Source: Tieghemostelium lacteum (lineage: Eukaryota; Evosea; Eumycetozoa; Dictyosteliales; Raperosteliaceae). Taken from it: 64,000 nucleotides of DNA. Shown here in pieces: positions 25,632-35,523 of the stretch. Made by a program: the position numbers and the translations under genes. How positions within the stretch are numbered: position 1 is the first letter of the stretch; each line of letters begins with the position of its first letter. Location of the stretch: contig LODT01000001.1 in NCBI GenBank assembly GCA_001606155.1, forward strand, positions 992,001 to 1,056,000, in the 5' to 3' direction. The notes beneath the pieces were generated by a model. That model was given only the letters and a program-made list of their open reading frames with translations. It did not search any database and was not told the DNA's origin.

Positions 25632-26882
25632 ATGTACAAAAGTAGACAAAAACAAGATGAAGGAACTCAACACCAACAAGAATTTCCAATAGTTTGTCCA
25701 ACATGTTTAGGTGATAATCCGTACATGACAATGACAAAGATTGAGAATAACAGAAAATGTAAGATTTGTTCGGTTCCCTACACAGAATTTAAATGGAAAC
25801 CAGGTACCAATGCAAGATTTAAGAAGACTGAGATATGTAAGACCTGTGCAACTGTAAAGAATGTATGTCAGGTGTGCATACATGATTTGCAATTTGGTCT
25901 ACCTGTACAATTGAGAGATGCAGCATTGCAAGGTCAATACGAAAGTACACCAACTTCAGATATAAACATTAGATATCAGTCAACACTCAACCAAAAGGCA
26001 ATAGAGAATGGTGAGATTAACTACGACGATTTTCAACCAACAGAAATGTTAAAACAACTAGCACGTACACAACCATACCACAAGAGGAATGAAGCACATG
26101 TGTGTTCATTCTATCTGAAAGGTACTTGCAACAGAGGTGATGCATGTCCTTATAAACACACAACTGAAAAACATGATCCAAATCTAGCAAACCAAAATAT
26201 CAAAGACCGTTACTATGGTAATAATGATCCAGTAGCATTGAAAATGATGCAATCCTATAAAAACCAACATCCACCAAAAGATAAATCCATTACAACACTG
26301 TATCTAACCAATGTAGATACAGAACACATTACAGAGCAAGAACTAAGAAATAATTTCTTTACATTTGGGCCAGTGGAATCTATTAAAATTCTTCCACTTC
26401 AAAAATCAGCATTTGTTAAATTGGGAACTAGAGAAGCTGCCGAATCAGCCTTTCAAACTCTACACTCTAATTTAATCATCAACGAAATACCAATTAACAT
26501 ACAATGGGCTAAACCACCTAAAAACAAAGACAACAAAAATAATAATAACAAACAATATAATAATAGCAAACAACCTCAACAAAAGAATCAAACTGAAACT
26601 ATATCAAAACTATTTAGTAGCTATGCAGATGATGAATCTGATGAACCTGAAAAACAACAAGACAGTAACAACAATAACGATAATAGTAGTAATAATAACA
26701 ATGAAGATAAAAATAATAGTAAAACTGAAGAAAAAGAAGAATCTGTTAAACCTAATCCAATTAAAATTAAAAGCTTTTCAACATTGAAACTAAGTGCAAA
26801 TCCAACAGTTTCAAATCCACAAGAGCAATTGAAACCTTATTATGCATCAATGGATCCAAATAACTATGGTGGAAAGTATTAA
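25632..26882 (+). CDS. rbm22: Pre-mRNA-splicing factor RBM22/Cwc2
   Basis: Spliceosome (NineTeen complex-related) protein that contacts U6 snRNA and the intron at the catalytic centre. Single exon, 416 residues, close to human RBM22 (420). Near the N-terminus is a Cys-rich zinc domain (VCPTCLGDNPY, CKICSVPYTEFKW, FKKTEICKTC, CQVCIHDLQFGLP), then a CCCH finger (CSFYLKGTCNRGDACPYKH), then an RRM (TTLYLTNVDTEHITE, KSAFVKLGTREAAESAF). The C-terminal third is Asn/Lys/Glu-rich low complexity. It diverges from the Stealth gene across only about 165 bp, so the two may share a promoter region. Confidence 0.96.
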   Translation: MYKSRQKQDEGTQHQQEFPIVCPTCLGDNPYMTMTKIENNRKCKICSVPYTEFKWKPGTNARFKKTEICKTCATVKNVCQVCIHDLQFGLPVQLRDAALQGQYESTPTSDINIRYQSTLNQKAIENGEINYDDFQPTEMLKQLARTQPYHKRNEAHVCSFYLKGTCNRGDACPYKHTTEKHDPNLANQNIKDRYYGNNDPVALKMMQSYKNQHPPKDKSITTLYLTNVDTEHITEQELRNNFFTFGPVESIKILPLQKSAFVKLGTREAAESAFQTLHSNLIINEIPINIQWAKPPKNKDNKNNNNKQYNNSKQPQQKNQTETISKLFSSYADDESDEPEKQQDSNNNNDNSSNNNNEDKNNSKTEEKEESVKPNPIKIKSFSTLKLSANPTVSNPQEQLKPYYASMDPNNYGGKY

Positions 26883-26958
26883 TAAAAATAGGATAATCTT
26901 GTATAATTGTATACTCTTTTTTAAAAACAAATAATATTTGATTTTGTCCGGATTTATT

Positions 26959-28023
26959 CTAGTTTAATAAAGTGGAAACAAAATTTAAACAAATATGTGA
27001 CCATAGCATTAGTCCTCTAGATTTTGATGTAAGTAACCACAAGAAACCACTCTTGCAGAGTACACTTGTACATGTCCATTCATCAATACATAATATTAAA
27101 ATAAAAATAACCATTACAATGTGACTAATTAATGTATAAATCTTATTAAATAAATCATTCTGTATTGTGTGTAAAAATGTGTTGTTAGTATAGAAACAAA
27201 TAGATAGGAAGGTAGGAGCAAATCTTACATTTAAAATTTCAATATATTTTGGAATTTGTTTAACTACTAATTGACCTATGAATGCAACAAGTAATGGAAT
27301 GTAAAGTCCAGATACCAATTCACCGTCTAATGCATATCCAGGATGATTTTGATTTAGATAACGCAGAGATGCATCAACTCCAACAGTATAAAAGAATAAA
27401 AGTAGCATTAAATCTCTGGATAAATAAGAGAGTAATGGTGATTTGGATACCTGACTAGTATAGGATTTGTTCATATAAACAATAAATGCTTCCCAAAGTA
27501 ACCATGAACTACCAAATGCAAATAAAAAGAATAACTTTGCTCTAAAATTCCACAATACCAAATCAACCATATTCCACAATTGTCTGGTAGACTGATGTGA
27601 GCCTTGAATATCACTCAATAGTTTTTGAGATGATGGTAATATAGTTAAACTGACTAAAATCAGTGAAAACATGATAGCTCCTATGAATCTTGAGGCTCTG
27701 AATGAAAATGGTTCTCTTACATATCTGGTTTTCTTTAAAATGTTTTCGAGATTGAATCCCTGAATAGTTGGTAGACTGTTATCAGCTGTTGGTTTATTAT
27801 TATTATATATCTCTGTTTCATCGTCACTTTTATCCTGTATAATTGGCTCTTGTTCTTTTTTTGGATCTTCTTTGAGGGAATCTACGTGGTCGTATATATA
27901 TCCCATTCTATTTTTTGTATTATTCTGAATTCTAGCTTTTCTAGCTTCTCTTCTCTTTTCCTCTAATGTTTTCTTATCTAAAACCTCCCCATTATTATTT
28001 TCGCTATTGTCAATGGTACTCAT
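26959..28023 (-). CDS. Multi-pass membrane protein, possible Get2/CAML-type receptor subunit
   Basis: Single-exon gene of 354 residues. The soluble N-terminus has a basic motif, KRREARKARIQNNTKNRMGYI, like the Get3/TRC40-binding motif of yeast Get2 and animal CAML (an Arg cluster, then Asn/Arg-Met-x-x-Ile). After an acidic linker there are four or five hydrophobic segments (around GAIMFSLILVSLTIL, KLFFLFAFGSSWLLW, LMLLLFFYTVG, LYIPLLVAFIGQLV, IVMVIFILILCI); CAML and Get2 have three. If correct, it would form part of the ER insertase for tail-anchored proteins. The motif match is short and the membrane part is not diagnostic, so this could be an unrelated membrane protein. Convergent with RBM22, 76 bp between stops. 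Confidence 0.55.
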   Translation of the reverse strand: MSTIDNSENNNGEVLDKKTLEEKRREARKARIQNNTKNRMGYIYDHVDSLKEDPKKEQEPIIQDKSDDETEIYNNNKPTADNSLPTIQGFNLENILKKTRYVREPFSFRASRFIGAIMFSLILVSLTILPSSQKLLSDIQGSHQSTRQLWNMVDLVLWNFRAKLFFLFAFGSSWLLWEAFIVYMNKSYTSQVSKSPLLSYLSRDLMLLLFFYTVGVDASLRYLNQNHPGYALDGELVSGLYIPLLVAFIGQLVVKQIPKYIEILNVRFAPTFLSICFYTNNTFLHTIQNDLFNKIYTLISHIVMVIFILILCIDEWTCTSVLCKSGFLWLLTSKSRGLMLWSHICLNFVSTLLN

Positions 28024-28251
28024 GACTTTTTCTTAAGTTGAATTCAGTAAATATTGTAAACAATAGTCTGTAATAAAACAACTCTGTTTGTGTGTTGTGT
28101 TTAAAATTATAAAAATAAAAAAAAAAAAATGAATTGACGATCTTCAGAATGAGTCATTTAAAGGTGTGGAGGTGGCCTATCTGAGATATCAAATTTTGAT
28201 TATCTTATAAATATGTGATTATGTACATGTGATATAACCTGTTTTATTGGG

Positions 28252-29095
28252 TTATTTTGTTATTTGAACTATAGTTTTCTGAAGGAATTCAATGATACCA
28301 ACTTGTCCATTCAACAAAAAGAAATCGTTATCTCCAGTTTCAGGATCCTCAACCCTACAAAGCGGACAAGTATTTGACTTACCTCTCCACTCTTCTATAC
28401 AATCTGAACAGAATGCATGCATACATTCTCCAGACACATTATCAGCTTGGTTATCAAAGCAAATTGGACACAGTTTATCTTCATCTTCCTCTTGTCCTTT
28501 ACTAGTTTCTTCTATTGTTACAATACCACTACTACTACTATTATTTTCAGTCTGTAAAATTATATTTTCAATTTCCTTAGGTTTACTCTTTTTACTACTA
28601 ATTTCTTTAGTATTACCATCTTTTGTTAACACTATTGATTCTTTATCTTTATTCTGTTTAAAGGATCCTGTATATTCTCTAATTGCTGAATAGAATGCAT
28701 AAAATTGACCATAAGTCAATGTTGCCTGTAAAATTTTATTATTTGTATCACTTTTGTTATTTGGGTCTTCTGTATACTTTATATGATATATATGTTAGTA
28801 TATTCCTTGTTATAATTGAATTCATTAGAAATACCTACAATTAAACAATTAACTTTTGTTAATAGTTTCCAAAAAGTATCTTTAAAAATATCTGGTTCCA
28901 TAACCTCAAGTTTAGATTTAAAATTTGGACTCTTTCCATCAAACTTGTAATTGTTTATTCTGTACAAAAGTATCTTATTAGTACAAATTCAAAAAGAAGG
29001 TTTCACAATACTTACAATTCTTGTACCACTCTTACATGGTCTTGAAATTCTATAAGATTATTAGCTTTAGCTATTTTTTGATTTTGGTTTCCCAT
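28252..29095 (-). CDS. RNF141-like RING finger protein
   Basis: Three exons: 29095-29016, 28959-28839, 28725-28252 (phases 2 and 0), 224 residues versus 230 in human RNF141. It starts MGNQNQ, a likely N-myristoylation site as in RNF141. The middle holds DTFWKLLTKVNCLI, which aligns with the conserved AFWKVVVRVVC block, and LTYGQFYAFY aligns with the NLYQFIQLY block. The C3HC4 RING reads CPICFDNQADN, CMHAFCSDCIEEW and CPLC. Predicted membrane-tethered E3 ubiquitin ligase. The second intron uses a GTAGGT donor; the alternative GTATTT donor one codon later would break the frame. Confidence 0.87.
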
Positions 29096-29409
29096 CTTTT
29101 TTATTATCGGTCCGAATAAGATATTCTTGAATGTGAATGGTATCACTAAAATTAAAAAAAAAAATTAAAATTAAAAAAATGGATACTTTAGAGAGATACC
29201 TAAAGTTGTGTGAGGTAGACCACATTTCTAATAACACCAAGAAATGTTCATAGGTTATTTATTTACAACTACACAGAGTATTATTGATAAAGCGGGAGGT
29301 GTGAAGGAGGGGGAAGAGGAAGGGAAAAAAAATATATGAAAAATGAGGTGAGGAGAAGAGAGAAGGAAGTGTGTTGAGGTTTTACTTATATTATATTTAT
29401 ATACTTGAG
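29096..29409. other. Intergenic spacer with purine-rich tract
   Basis: 314 bp between the 3' end of the Rab4-type gene and the 5' end of the RNF141-like gene (both minus). No coding potential seen. On the + strand 29290-29380 is almost pure purine (gggaggtgtgaaggaggggg and on), i.e. a pyrimidine tract on the transcribed strand's sense side. The rest is A/T-rich and should contain the RNF141-like promoter. Confidence 0.6.
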
Positions 29410-30158
29410 TTAACAACTACAGGTACCAGACTGATTTTGTTTATTTGCCAAAGAGTTATCTTTGTCACCTAACTGTACACCTAAACTATCAAGATCAGCA
29501 CTACCAGCATCAATCTTTGATACAATAGATCTTGCACATTTCAAAAAGATCTCTTCAACACCGTCTCCTGAGAGTGCAGAAGTCTCTAAAAATAATAAAT
29601 CGTTCTCTTGGGCTACTCTTGAAGCTTCTAAAAATGAAACCTCTCTATCTGCATTCAAATCACTCTTATTTCCTACTAGAATAATAGTTACATCTTTACT
29701 AGCCAATGCTCTGGCATCACTTAACCAATTAGTTATATGATTATATGATTCTCTACTTGATACGTCATATACTAAAATAACACCTGCTGATCCTCTATAA
29801 TAACTTCTAGTAACAGATCTAAATCTTTCTTGACCTGCTGTATCCCAAATCTAATGTATATTATATGTTACTAATTAGACGAACTCTAACTATTACAATC
29901 CTAAACTATAAACAAACCTGTAATTTAACTGGTTTTCCACCAACTTCTATAACTTTTGATGCAAAATCCACACCTATTGTATGAGTGGATTGGTTTTTAA
30001 CTAATTTTAAAGTATTAGTATACTCTACTGATATGTCCTCAAATTTGAGTAATATCCATACACTTATTATCTGTAAATCTATAAAGTAAACATGATTTTC
30101 CTACACTTGGATCACCAATAATTAAAAATTTAAATAAATATAGAGATTTTGTGTTCAT
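29410..30158 (-). CDS. rab4: Rab4-type small GTPase
   Basis: Three exons: 30158-30062, 30000-29918, 29850-29410 (phases 1 and 0), 206 residues. Intron 1 was placed at the GTATGG donor because it restores [15 protein letters not shown] across the junction; the GTGTAT alternative gives a stop. All GTPase motifs are present: P-loop GDPSVGKS, switch [36 protein letters not shown] and ETSAL. The stretch [21 protein letters not shown] followed by [12 protein letters not shown] and VQLGDKD is diagnostic of Rab4 rather than Rab14. The C-terminus CSC is a double-geranylgeranylation signal. Expected role: fast recycling from early endosomes. Confidence 0.93.
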
Positions 30159-30387
30159 TTTTATAAAAAACTAAAATGAAAAGTTGAGAGAGATTTTAAT
30201 TTTTAAATTTTAAAATTAAAAAAAATGATTGAAAGTTAATTAGAAAATCAAAATAAGTTATCTATGAATAAAATTCAACTAAAAAGATTTTCTTGAATAT
30301 AAATAACAGAGAAAAATTTTATAACAAAGGTTTGTGAGATAAAATGACACTTTTTGCCAAGTTTATGTATATGTATTTATGTACAGG

Positions 30388-32634
30388 TTATATTTGAAAT
30401 TTCCATTTTAAAGGAACTGATGAATAGGTTAAATTGATAATTGACAAATTGGTGAGAAGTGATTGCTCGAAAATTTCTTTACTCTTACTGGAAAGAGTAT
30501 TGTAACTTAAATCTAGATCCTGTAGAAATTGATTGGTAGCCAACGCGTTGGCAAATTCTATCCCGACTTGATCGGATATACTGTTTTCTGAGAGATTTAG
30601 TTTCTTAATGTGAAGTGTAGGTAGGGCTAGAACTTTGGAAATTGGTAGAGAACCTTCATTGCGCAGACCTGTATAAGCCATCTCCAAGTGAGTTAAAGTT
30701 TGATTGAGTTTAAGTGTCTCTGCAATAATAGGTCCAAATTGAGGTGACAGACTATTTTGGTTGAGGTTTAATAGTTTCAGACTACTGTTACTCTGTAATG
30801 ACTCTGCAATCATTTTAGCACCTTCAAATGTAATTTTATTGGCACTTATATCCAGTGCAAGTAATGTTTGATTGATTCTTAATGCCAATGACAGAGATTC
30901 TGAAAAATGGTTGGAAAGACCATTCATTGACAATGAGAGGCTTGTAAGTGATTTATTCTCACCAAGTGACTCACCAAGAAGGTATCCAGTGTCATCTGAT
31001 ATACGATTGTCTGCCAAATTCAATTTTGTCAAATGTTGACAACTACCTAATGAAATAGCTAGTGGTCTTATAAGGAGACCTAGTTGATTGGATTTTAGGT
31101 TTAGTACAGAGAGCTTAGAGATTTTAGACGACAAAACCTTGCTGATTGCCACTGAAGATTTTTGTTGAAATGCACAATCACTGAGGTTAATCTCAACTAT
31201 GGATGAGTTTTCGCAGAGAGCCTCAAAGAGACATCCACCACCTGCATCTTCTATTCTATCCAATTGAATAGATTGTAAAGTGTTATTTAATTTAATGGTC
31301 TCGGCCAGATCGATGGCTGCAGGTGTTTTTATATGGTTCCAACGGAGATATAGGTTCTTTAATGTCGAATTGATTCGCAAAGCTTTAAATAGTGCACTTC
31401 CGCCATCTGTGTTAATGTTATTGTAAAAAAGATCTATAGTCTCCAAATGTCTATTCTTTGTCAAGACCATCGCTAGTTCATGTGCAGTTTGATAACCAAG
31501 TTTATTACCACAAAGATCAAGATAGGTAATAGTCTGGTTATCATACAGCGCCTTTATAACATCCTCCACAATGACATCTTCCAAATTATTATTTCTAAAT
31601 GATAGATGACATATTGATGTGTTACTCCTTAGTGCCATTCCAATAGCAGAGAAATTATCTTTACTCATCCATTTCTGATAGAATCTAAAATATCGAGTCG
31701 ATGTCGAGTTCTCAAAAAACTGAGCAAAGAGACTCTTGGAGAACAAATTGGATAGAATAGGTTTGGTAGTTGCCTTCACAAATTTATCTGGTAATTTATC
31801 TGGCATTCTATGTTTGAGTATATTCATAAACTTTTGATATGTACTAGACTTGTCAATAATCATTGATATATAATAGAATTGAAATTTCCTACCTCCTTCT
31901 TGTAGGCCTTGTGTGACTAGTCCTATAAGACTCTTTAGGTCTTTAGGTGACTTCACGATAAAATAGTGAAATACCTGAGGTGCAATCTCTAATCCCCATA
32001 ATTTACAAACTAAACATATAGATTCCAAGTCGATGTTATCATTTTGTTTATCTTCTTCGTCTTCTTCGTCTTTTGAAATACTCTTTTTTTTTGATTTACC
32101 AAAACCTTTGATACTACTACTACTCTTACTATTGTTGTTGTTATTATTATTATTATTGTCTAATGAAACTAATTGCTGAGGTTTTTGTTTTGATTTTCTA
32201 ATTTCTAATTTTACAGTATCAAATTTATCTATAATTAGATAGTTGAAGATCTTTATAAGAATTCTGTGAGGTAGATTATTGATATTCAGTATCTTATTGA
32301 GTAGGGGTTTATAATAACCACTATCTATACTTGAACTTCTGGAATCTGAATTTGTAGTGTTAATGTCCCCCATTAGACTGAGGGGATCAAACTCTGTCTT
32401 TTTCTTATTTTTCTTTTTGTTTTTTGGTGAAAGAGATTGTAGGAAGGCTAGAGGTGATGAAGCCCTTCTCAATCTACCGCCACTGTTACTTTCACTACTG
32501 CTTGTCAATGATCTAGGTGAAGGGGGGGACAATGAACCACTTCCTCCACTACTGACCAAATTGTCAATATGAATCTTTGGTGGTGGTGAAAACTCATAGT
32601 TGTTTTGGTTTTCAAAACTGTTAACTTTTTTCAT
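30388..32634 (-). CDS. F-box/LRR (ribonuclease-inhibitor-type) protein
   Basis: Single exon, 748 residues. The N-terminal 115 residues are Ser/Pro/Lys-rich and disordered. An F-box begins at LPHRILIKIFNYL (about residue 122), is interrupted by some 70 residues of low complexity (poly-Asn, poly-Ser, KSKKKS, DEEDEEDKQ), and resumes at LESICLVCKLWGLEIAP. From about residue 330 there are roughly 14 RI-type leucine-rich repeats of the LxxLxLxxNxL...G...La.aL form (for example LTYLDLCGNKLGYQTAHELA and LEMAYTGLRNEGSLPIS). Likely a substrate-recruiting subunit of an SCF ubiquitin ligase; the substrate is unknown. NLRC3-like LRR proteins have similar repeats, but no NACHT domain is present. Confidence 0.85.
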   Translation of the reverse strand: MKKVNSFENQNNYEFSPPPKIHIDNLVSSGGSGSLSPPSPRSLTSSSESNSGGRLRRASSPLAFLQSLSPKNKKKNKKKTEFDPLSLMGDINTTNSDSRSSSIDSGYYKPLLNKILNINNLPHRILIKIFNYLIIDKFDTVKLEIRKSKQKPQQLVSLDNNNNNNNNNSKSSSSIKGFGKSKKKSISKDEEDEEDKQNDNIDLESICLVCKLWGLEIAPQVFHYFIVKSPKDLKSLIGLVTQGLQEGGRKFQFYYISMIIDKSSTYQKFMNILKHRMPDKLPDKFVKATTKPILSNLFSKSLFAQFFENSTSTRYFRFYQKWMSKDNFSAIGMALRSNTSICHLSFRNNNLEDVIVEDVIKALYDNQTITYLDLCGNKLGYQTAHELAMVLTKNRHLETIDLFYNNINTDGGSALFKALRINSTLKNLYLRWNHIKTPAAIDLAETIKLNNTLQSIQLDRIEDAGGGCLFEALCENSSIVEINLSDCAFQQKSSVAISKVLSSKISKLSVLNLKSNQLGLLIRPLAISLGSCQHLTKLNLADNRISDDTGYLLGESLGENKSLTSLSLSMNGLSNHFSESLSLALRINQTLLALDISANKITFEGAKMIAESLQSNSSLKLLNLNQNSLSPQFGPIIAETLKLNQTLTHLEMAYTGLRNEGSLPISKVLALPTLHIKKLNLSENSISDQVGIEFANALATNQFLQDLDLSYNTLSSKSKEIFEQSLLTNLSIINLTYSSVPLKWKFQI

Positions 32635-32928
32635 TAAAATTTAATGTATAGGATATTATAAGTTTAATTAAATATATATATTGTGTAAATGTTTCGTTGT
32701 GTTGTCTAAAATAATTAAAAAAAATTAAAAAAAATCACCCCACTCTGTGGTGTAAATAGCCCACCATTTCACGCTGACAAACACTTTATAAATTGTTATA
32801 TTATAGTAGATTTAATAAATTCAAATAAATTTACACTATTGCAACTACCTTTTGTACATATTTAAATAAAATTTAAGCTTTTAAAAATATTTTATTTTAA
32901 AATATTGATTATATTAATATATTAAAAA

Positions 32929-33168
32929 ATGAAAACAATGGTATCAATTATTATTGTATTTATAATAATATCCAAATTTTCATCTGGTGAAAGAGATGAT
33001 CCTCAATTGGATATGGTTAGATCCTGTAAATTTAAATTCGAAAATGGAACTTTTTATTATTTATTAATAAAATGTCCTCTTCCTGATTTACCTATTCAAG
33101 ATAATATTCAAATTATTCCTGGAGATCCTGAAAAGCTCTACCCCTTATGTTGCCCTCAATATATCTAA
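32929..33168 (+). CDS. Small secreted Cys-containing protein
   Basis: 79 residues. A signal peptide (KTMVSIIIVFIIISKFSSG) precedes a mature part of about 58 residues with four cysteines, ending YPLCCPQYI. The YP-x-CCP ending recalls single-domain von Willebrand C (SVWC) proteins, but several of that family's cysteines are missing, so the link is weak. A TATA-like, A/T-only upstream region fits a strong dictyostelid promoter. Function unknown. Confidence 0.6.
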   Translation: MKTMVSIIIVFIIISKFSSGERDDPQLDMVRSCKFKFENGTFYYLLIKCPLPDLPIQDNIQIIPGDPEKLYPLCCPQYI

Positions 33169-33295
33169 TCATTATAATTTTATAAATAACTCCATAATAT
33201 TTAATTTTTTGAAAAAAATATTTTGCTTCAATTCATATAACTATCAATACAAGGTTATATTAATTAAATATAAAAAGTGGAAAAAAAAAAATAAA

Positions 33296-33429
33296 TTAAT
33301 TTTTGTTGTTGCTTTGTTGTTTAAATTTTCTATCGAGATGTGAATCAAAGAAACATGATCCCTCAATAATAGGCTGTTTACGGATATGTTGTAAAAATTT
33401 GATTTTTTAAGATCAAATGATTGCCTCAT
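33296..33429 (-). other. Possible small coding region interrupted at a T5 run
   Basis: Antisense to the spacer before the MoxR-like gene. From ATG at 33429 the frame reads MRQSFDLKKSNF; in the neighbouring frame the following sequence reads LQHIRKQPIIEG, then CFFDSHLDRKFKQQ, ending at a stop at 33296. The two halves meet at a run of five T (33393-33397). It could be a small gene with a one-base length error or a decayed gene. No family recognised. The rest of the 33169-33553 spacer is A/T-rich with nothing visible. Confidence 0.3.
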
Positions 33430-33553
33430 ACCGTTATTTAATATTTTTTTAATTTTTTTATATTTTATAAAAAAATAAACATAGGGTTTGAGAGGGTCAT
33501 TTTTGGTTTGTTGTGATAGTTAGTTAGTTTAGAGATGCTTTCTTTGATATAAG

Positions 33554-35317
33554 ATGAAAGCGATAAAGAAGAATTTTTTAAAATTTACAAGTAAATTTGG
33601 ATTTGGAAATGCAAAGAACAATGACCAGTCTGATCAGATTATGATACCTGAGTATCGACAAGAGGTCATTGATGAACAGGTACAGGATCCAATTGAATTG
33701 GAACAAGGAGAATTCAATAGCAGAATAAGGAGTTTTAAAGATTTCCTTAATGAATCTATTGTACCTGGATATAATAGTATAACTCAACCTCAACAACCTC
33801 AACTAAACCTACCGAATGATTTACTTCATTCCATATTTTTATGTATAATATCAAATTCACACATGTTAATAGATGTATCACATATAGGACATCACCATAT
33901 TGCTGGTAACCATGATACTGGATATATTCTATCACGTGCAATACCATTAATGAGTGGATTATCATGTGCACATATTCAATGTACACCCTCAACAACTTCA
34001 GAAGAACTAGTACAACAACTGTTCTTGTCACTTCCTGATAAACTGATGTTGCAACAGCATAGTACAAGTAACAGTAACATTGGTAATCTATTAAATAGTC
34101 TCAATAGTAATAATAAAAGAGCTATATCACAAACTACAGGAATCCCACAATCACTTGAACAGTCTCATACTAGTTCAACTAATGCCTCATCAATATCACG
34201 ATCACTTTCTAGCACATCATTTCAGTCCACTCCACCTAATGCCAAGAGGTATTCTAAACCTTATGACATGCAAATTCCTCCTAGTAAAGCTCAACCACCA
34301 CCTCAACAACAAATTCCGCAAAATATGGCAACTAGTATAAAAAGTAATTCAAGTGCTATAACCAAAGACAACTATAAGATGGTTGATATTTTAATTATTG
34401 ATGATATAGATATAGCGCCATTGCAAACTAGACATACACTATTGCAAATGATGACTATAAGAAGGGTGGCATTTAAGGGAATGTCATTTCACATGCCAGA
34501 GAAATTTAATATAATATCTACTATTACAACTCCTATAAACACTGTAAATGATGATGATATGGGTTTTAAAAATTCTAGAGATGACAGTGAAGAACTCCAA
34601 CCCCTATCCCCACTGATTCTCGATAACTTCCTGTTAAACTACAGGTTATTAGAGATTCTCTTTATACCACCACTGAATATACAATGTGATCCATTACTAC
34701 AAACAATAGAATCAAAATGCATTTTAACACCTACACGAATACAACAACTGAGAGACCATTTCATCTCCAAAATTTATATCGCACATGACATTGATCAGTA
34801 TATTAGATCTATTGTTGTCAATCTACGGAACCATCCATTGGTAACTCATGGACCTTCGCCAAGAGCAACTCCAACACTCACATTAGCATCAAAGTCATTA
34901 GCTATACTCTCTGGAAAAAAGTATGTGACACCTAGTCATATATCAACCATTTCCAAACAGGTACTAAATCACAGAATTCTATTGTATAATCCATTCCAAT
35001 TGTTAACTGTTGATGAAAAGCAACAGAGAATATTAAATAGACGTTTAAAAAAACAACAACAGAGGCAACCATCACCACAACCATTTCCACTGTCACCACA
35101 AATGTCATCTAGTACCAAAAATAGATCACAACTATCCAAAGCAACGCTTCTTCCACCACCTCCATTGTCCATTACCAAGGAGAGTAATGTTAAATTTGAT
35201 GATGAAGATATCTCAAATATAATTTCACCACAAATGAATCAACCAGCAATAGACGATGAAATTGATTCCTTTATAGTAATCAATATCATACTAGAAAATA
35301 TATTACCTCCTATTTAA
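33554..35317 (+). CDS. MoxR-like AAA+ protein lacking a Walker A motif
   Basis: Single exon, 587 residues. A MoxR/AAA_3 fold is recognisable by its order: a helix LPNDLLHSIFLCI, a central Walker B-like DILIIDDIDIAPLQTRHTLLQMM followed by RRVAFKGMSFHMPEKFNIISTITTP (typical MoxR VADEINRAPPKTQ...LPxPFxxIATQNP region), and a C-terminal lid with GPSPRATPTLTLASKSLAIL, SGKKYVTPSHI and LNHRILL, the family's SPRA and GR-YV-P-D motifs. Where the P-loop should be, the sequence reads DVSHIGHHHIAGNHDTGYI with no GKT/S, and the Walker B Glu is Asp. Two Gln/Ser-rich inserts (around residues 180-275 and after 495) enlarge it. Probably a non-hydrolysing scaffold derived from a MoxR ATPase. Role unknown; bacterial MoxR proteins help metal insertion or complex assembly. 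Confidence 0.75.
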   Translation: MKAIKKNFLKFTSKFGFGNAKNNDQSDQIMIPEYRQEVIDEQVQDPIELEQGEFNSRIRSFKDFLNESIVPGYNSITQPQQPQLNLPNDLLHSIFLCIISNSHMLIDVSHIGHHHIAGNHDTGYILSRAIPLMSGLSCAHIQCTPSTTSEELVQQLFLSLPDKLMLQQHSTSNSNIGNLLNSLNSNNKRAISQTTGIPQSLEQSHTSSTNASSISRSLSSTSFQSTPPNAKRYSKPYDMQIPPSKAQPPPQQQIPQNMATSIKSNSSAITKDNYKMVDILIIDDIDIAPLQTRHTLLQMMTIRRVAFKGMSFHMPEKFNIISTITTPINTVNDDDMGFKNSRDDSEELQPLSPLILDNFLLNYRLLEILFIPPLNIQCDPLLQTIESKCILTPTRIQQLRDHFISKIYIAHDIDQYIRSIVVNLRNHPLVTHGPSPRATPTLTLASKSLAILSGKKYVTPSHISTISKQVLNHRILLYNPFQLLTVDEKQQRILNRRLKKQQQRQPSPQPFPLSPQMSSSTKNRSQLSKATLLPPPPLSITKESNVKFDDEDISNIISPQMNQPAIDDEIDSFIVINIILENILPPI

Positions 35318-35523
35318 ATCTGTAAATAAAATAAAACCTAAAACCCCCCAACCATATCCAAAATATACACTACAAAACTATGTTTTTTTTTTTTACAAGT
35401 TATATATACATTTATTTAATGTAATATTGAAGTTAACTAAATGTATAGTATTATTCTATTATATACTATTATAGATGGTGTAATATTCTTTTCGTTTTTG
35501 TTTTTTTGGTATTTGTGAATGAT

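Noticed and set aside
25470-25679. Minus-strand 69-codon ORF between Stealth and RBM22
   Set aside because: Hydrophobic A/T-derived translation of the shared promoter region, overlapping the RBM22 start.
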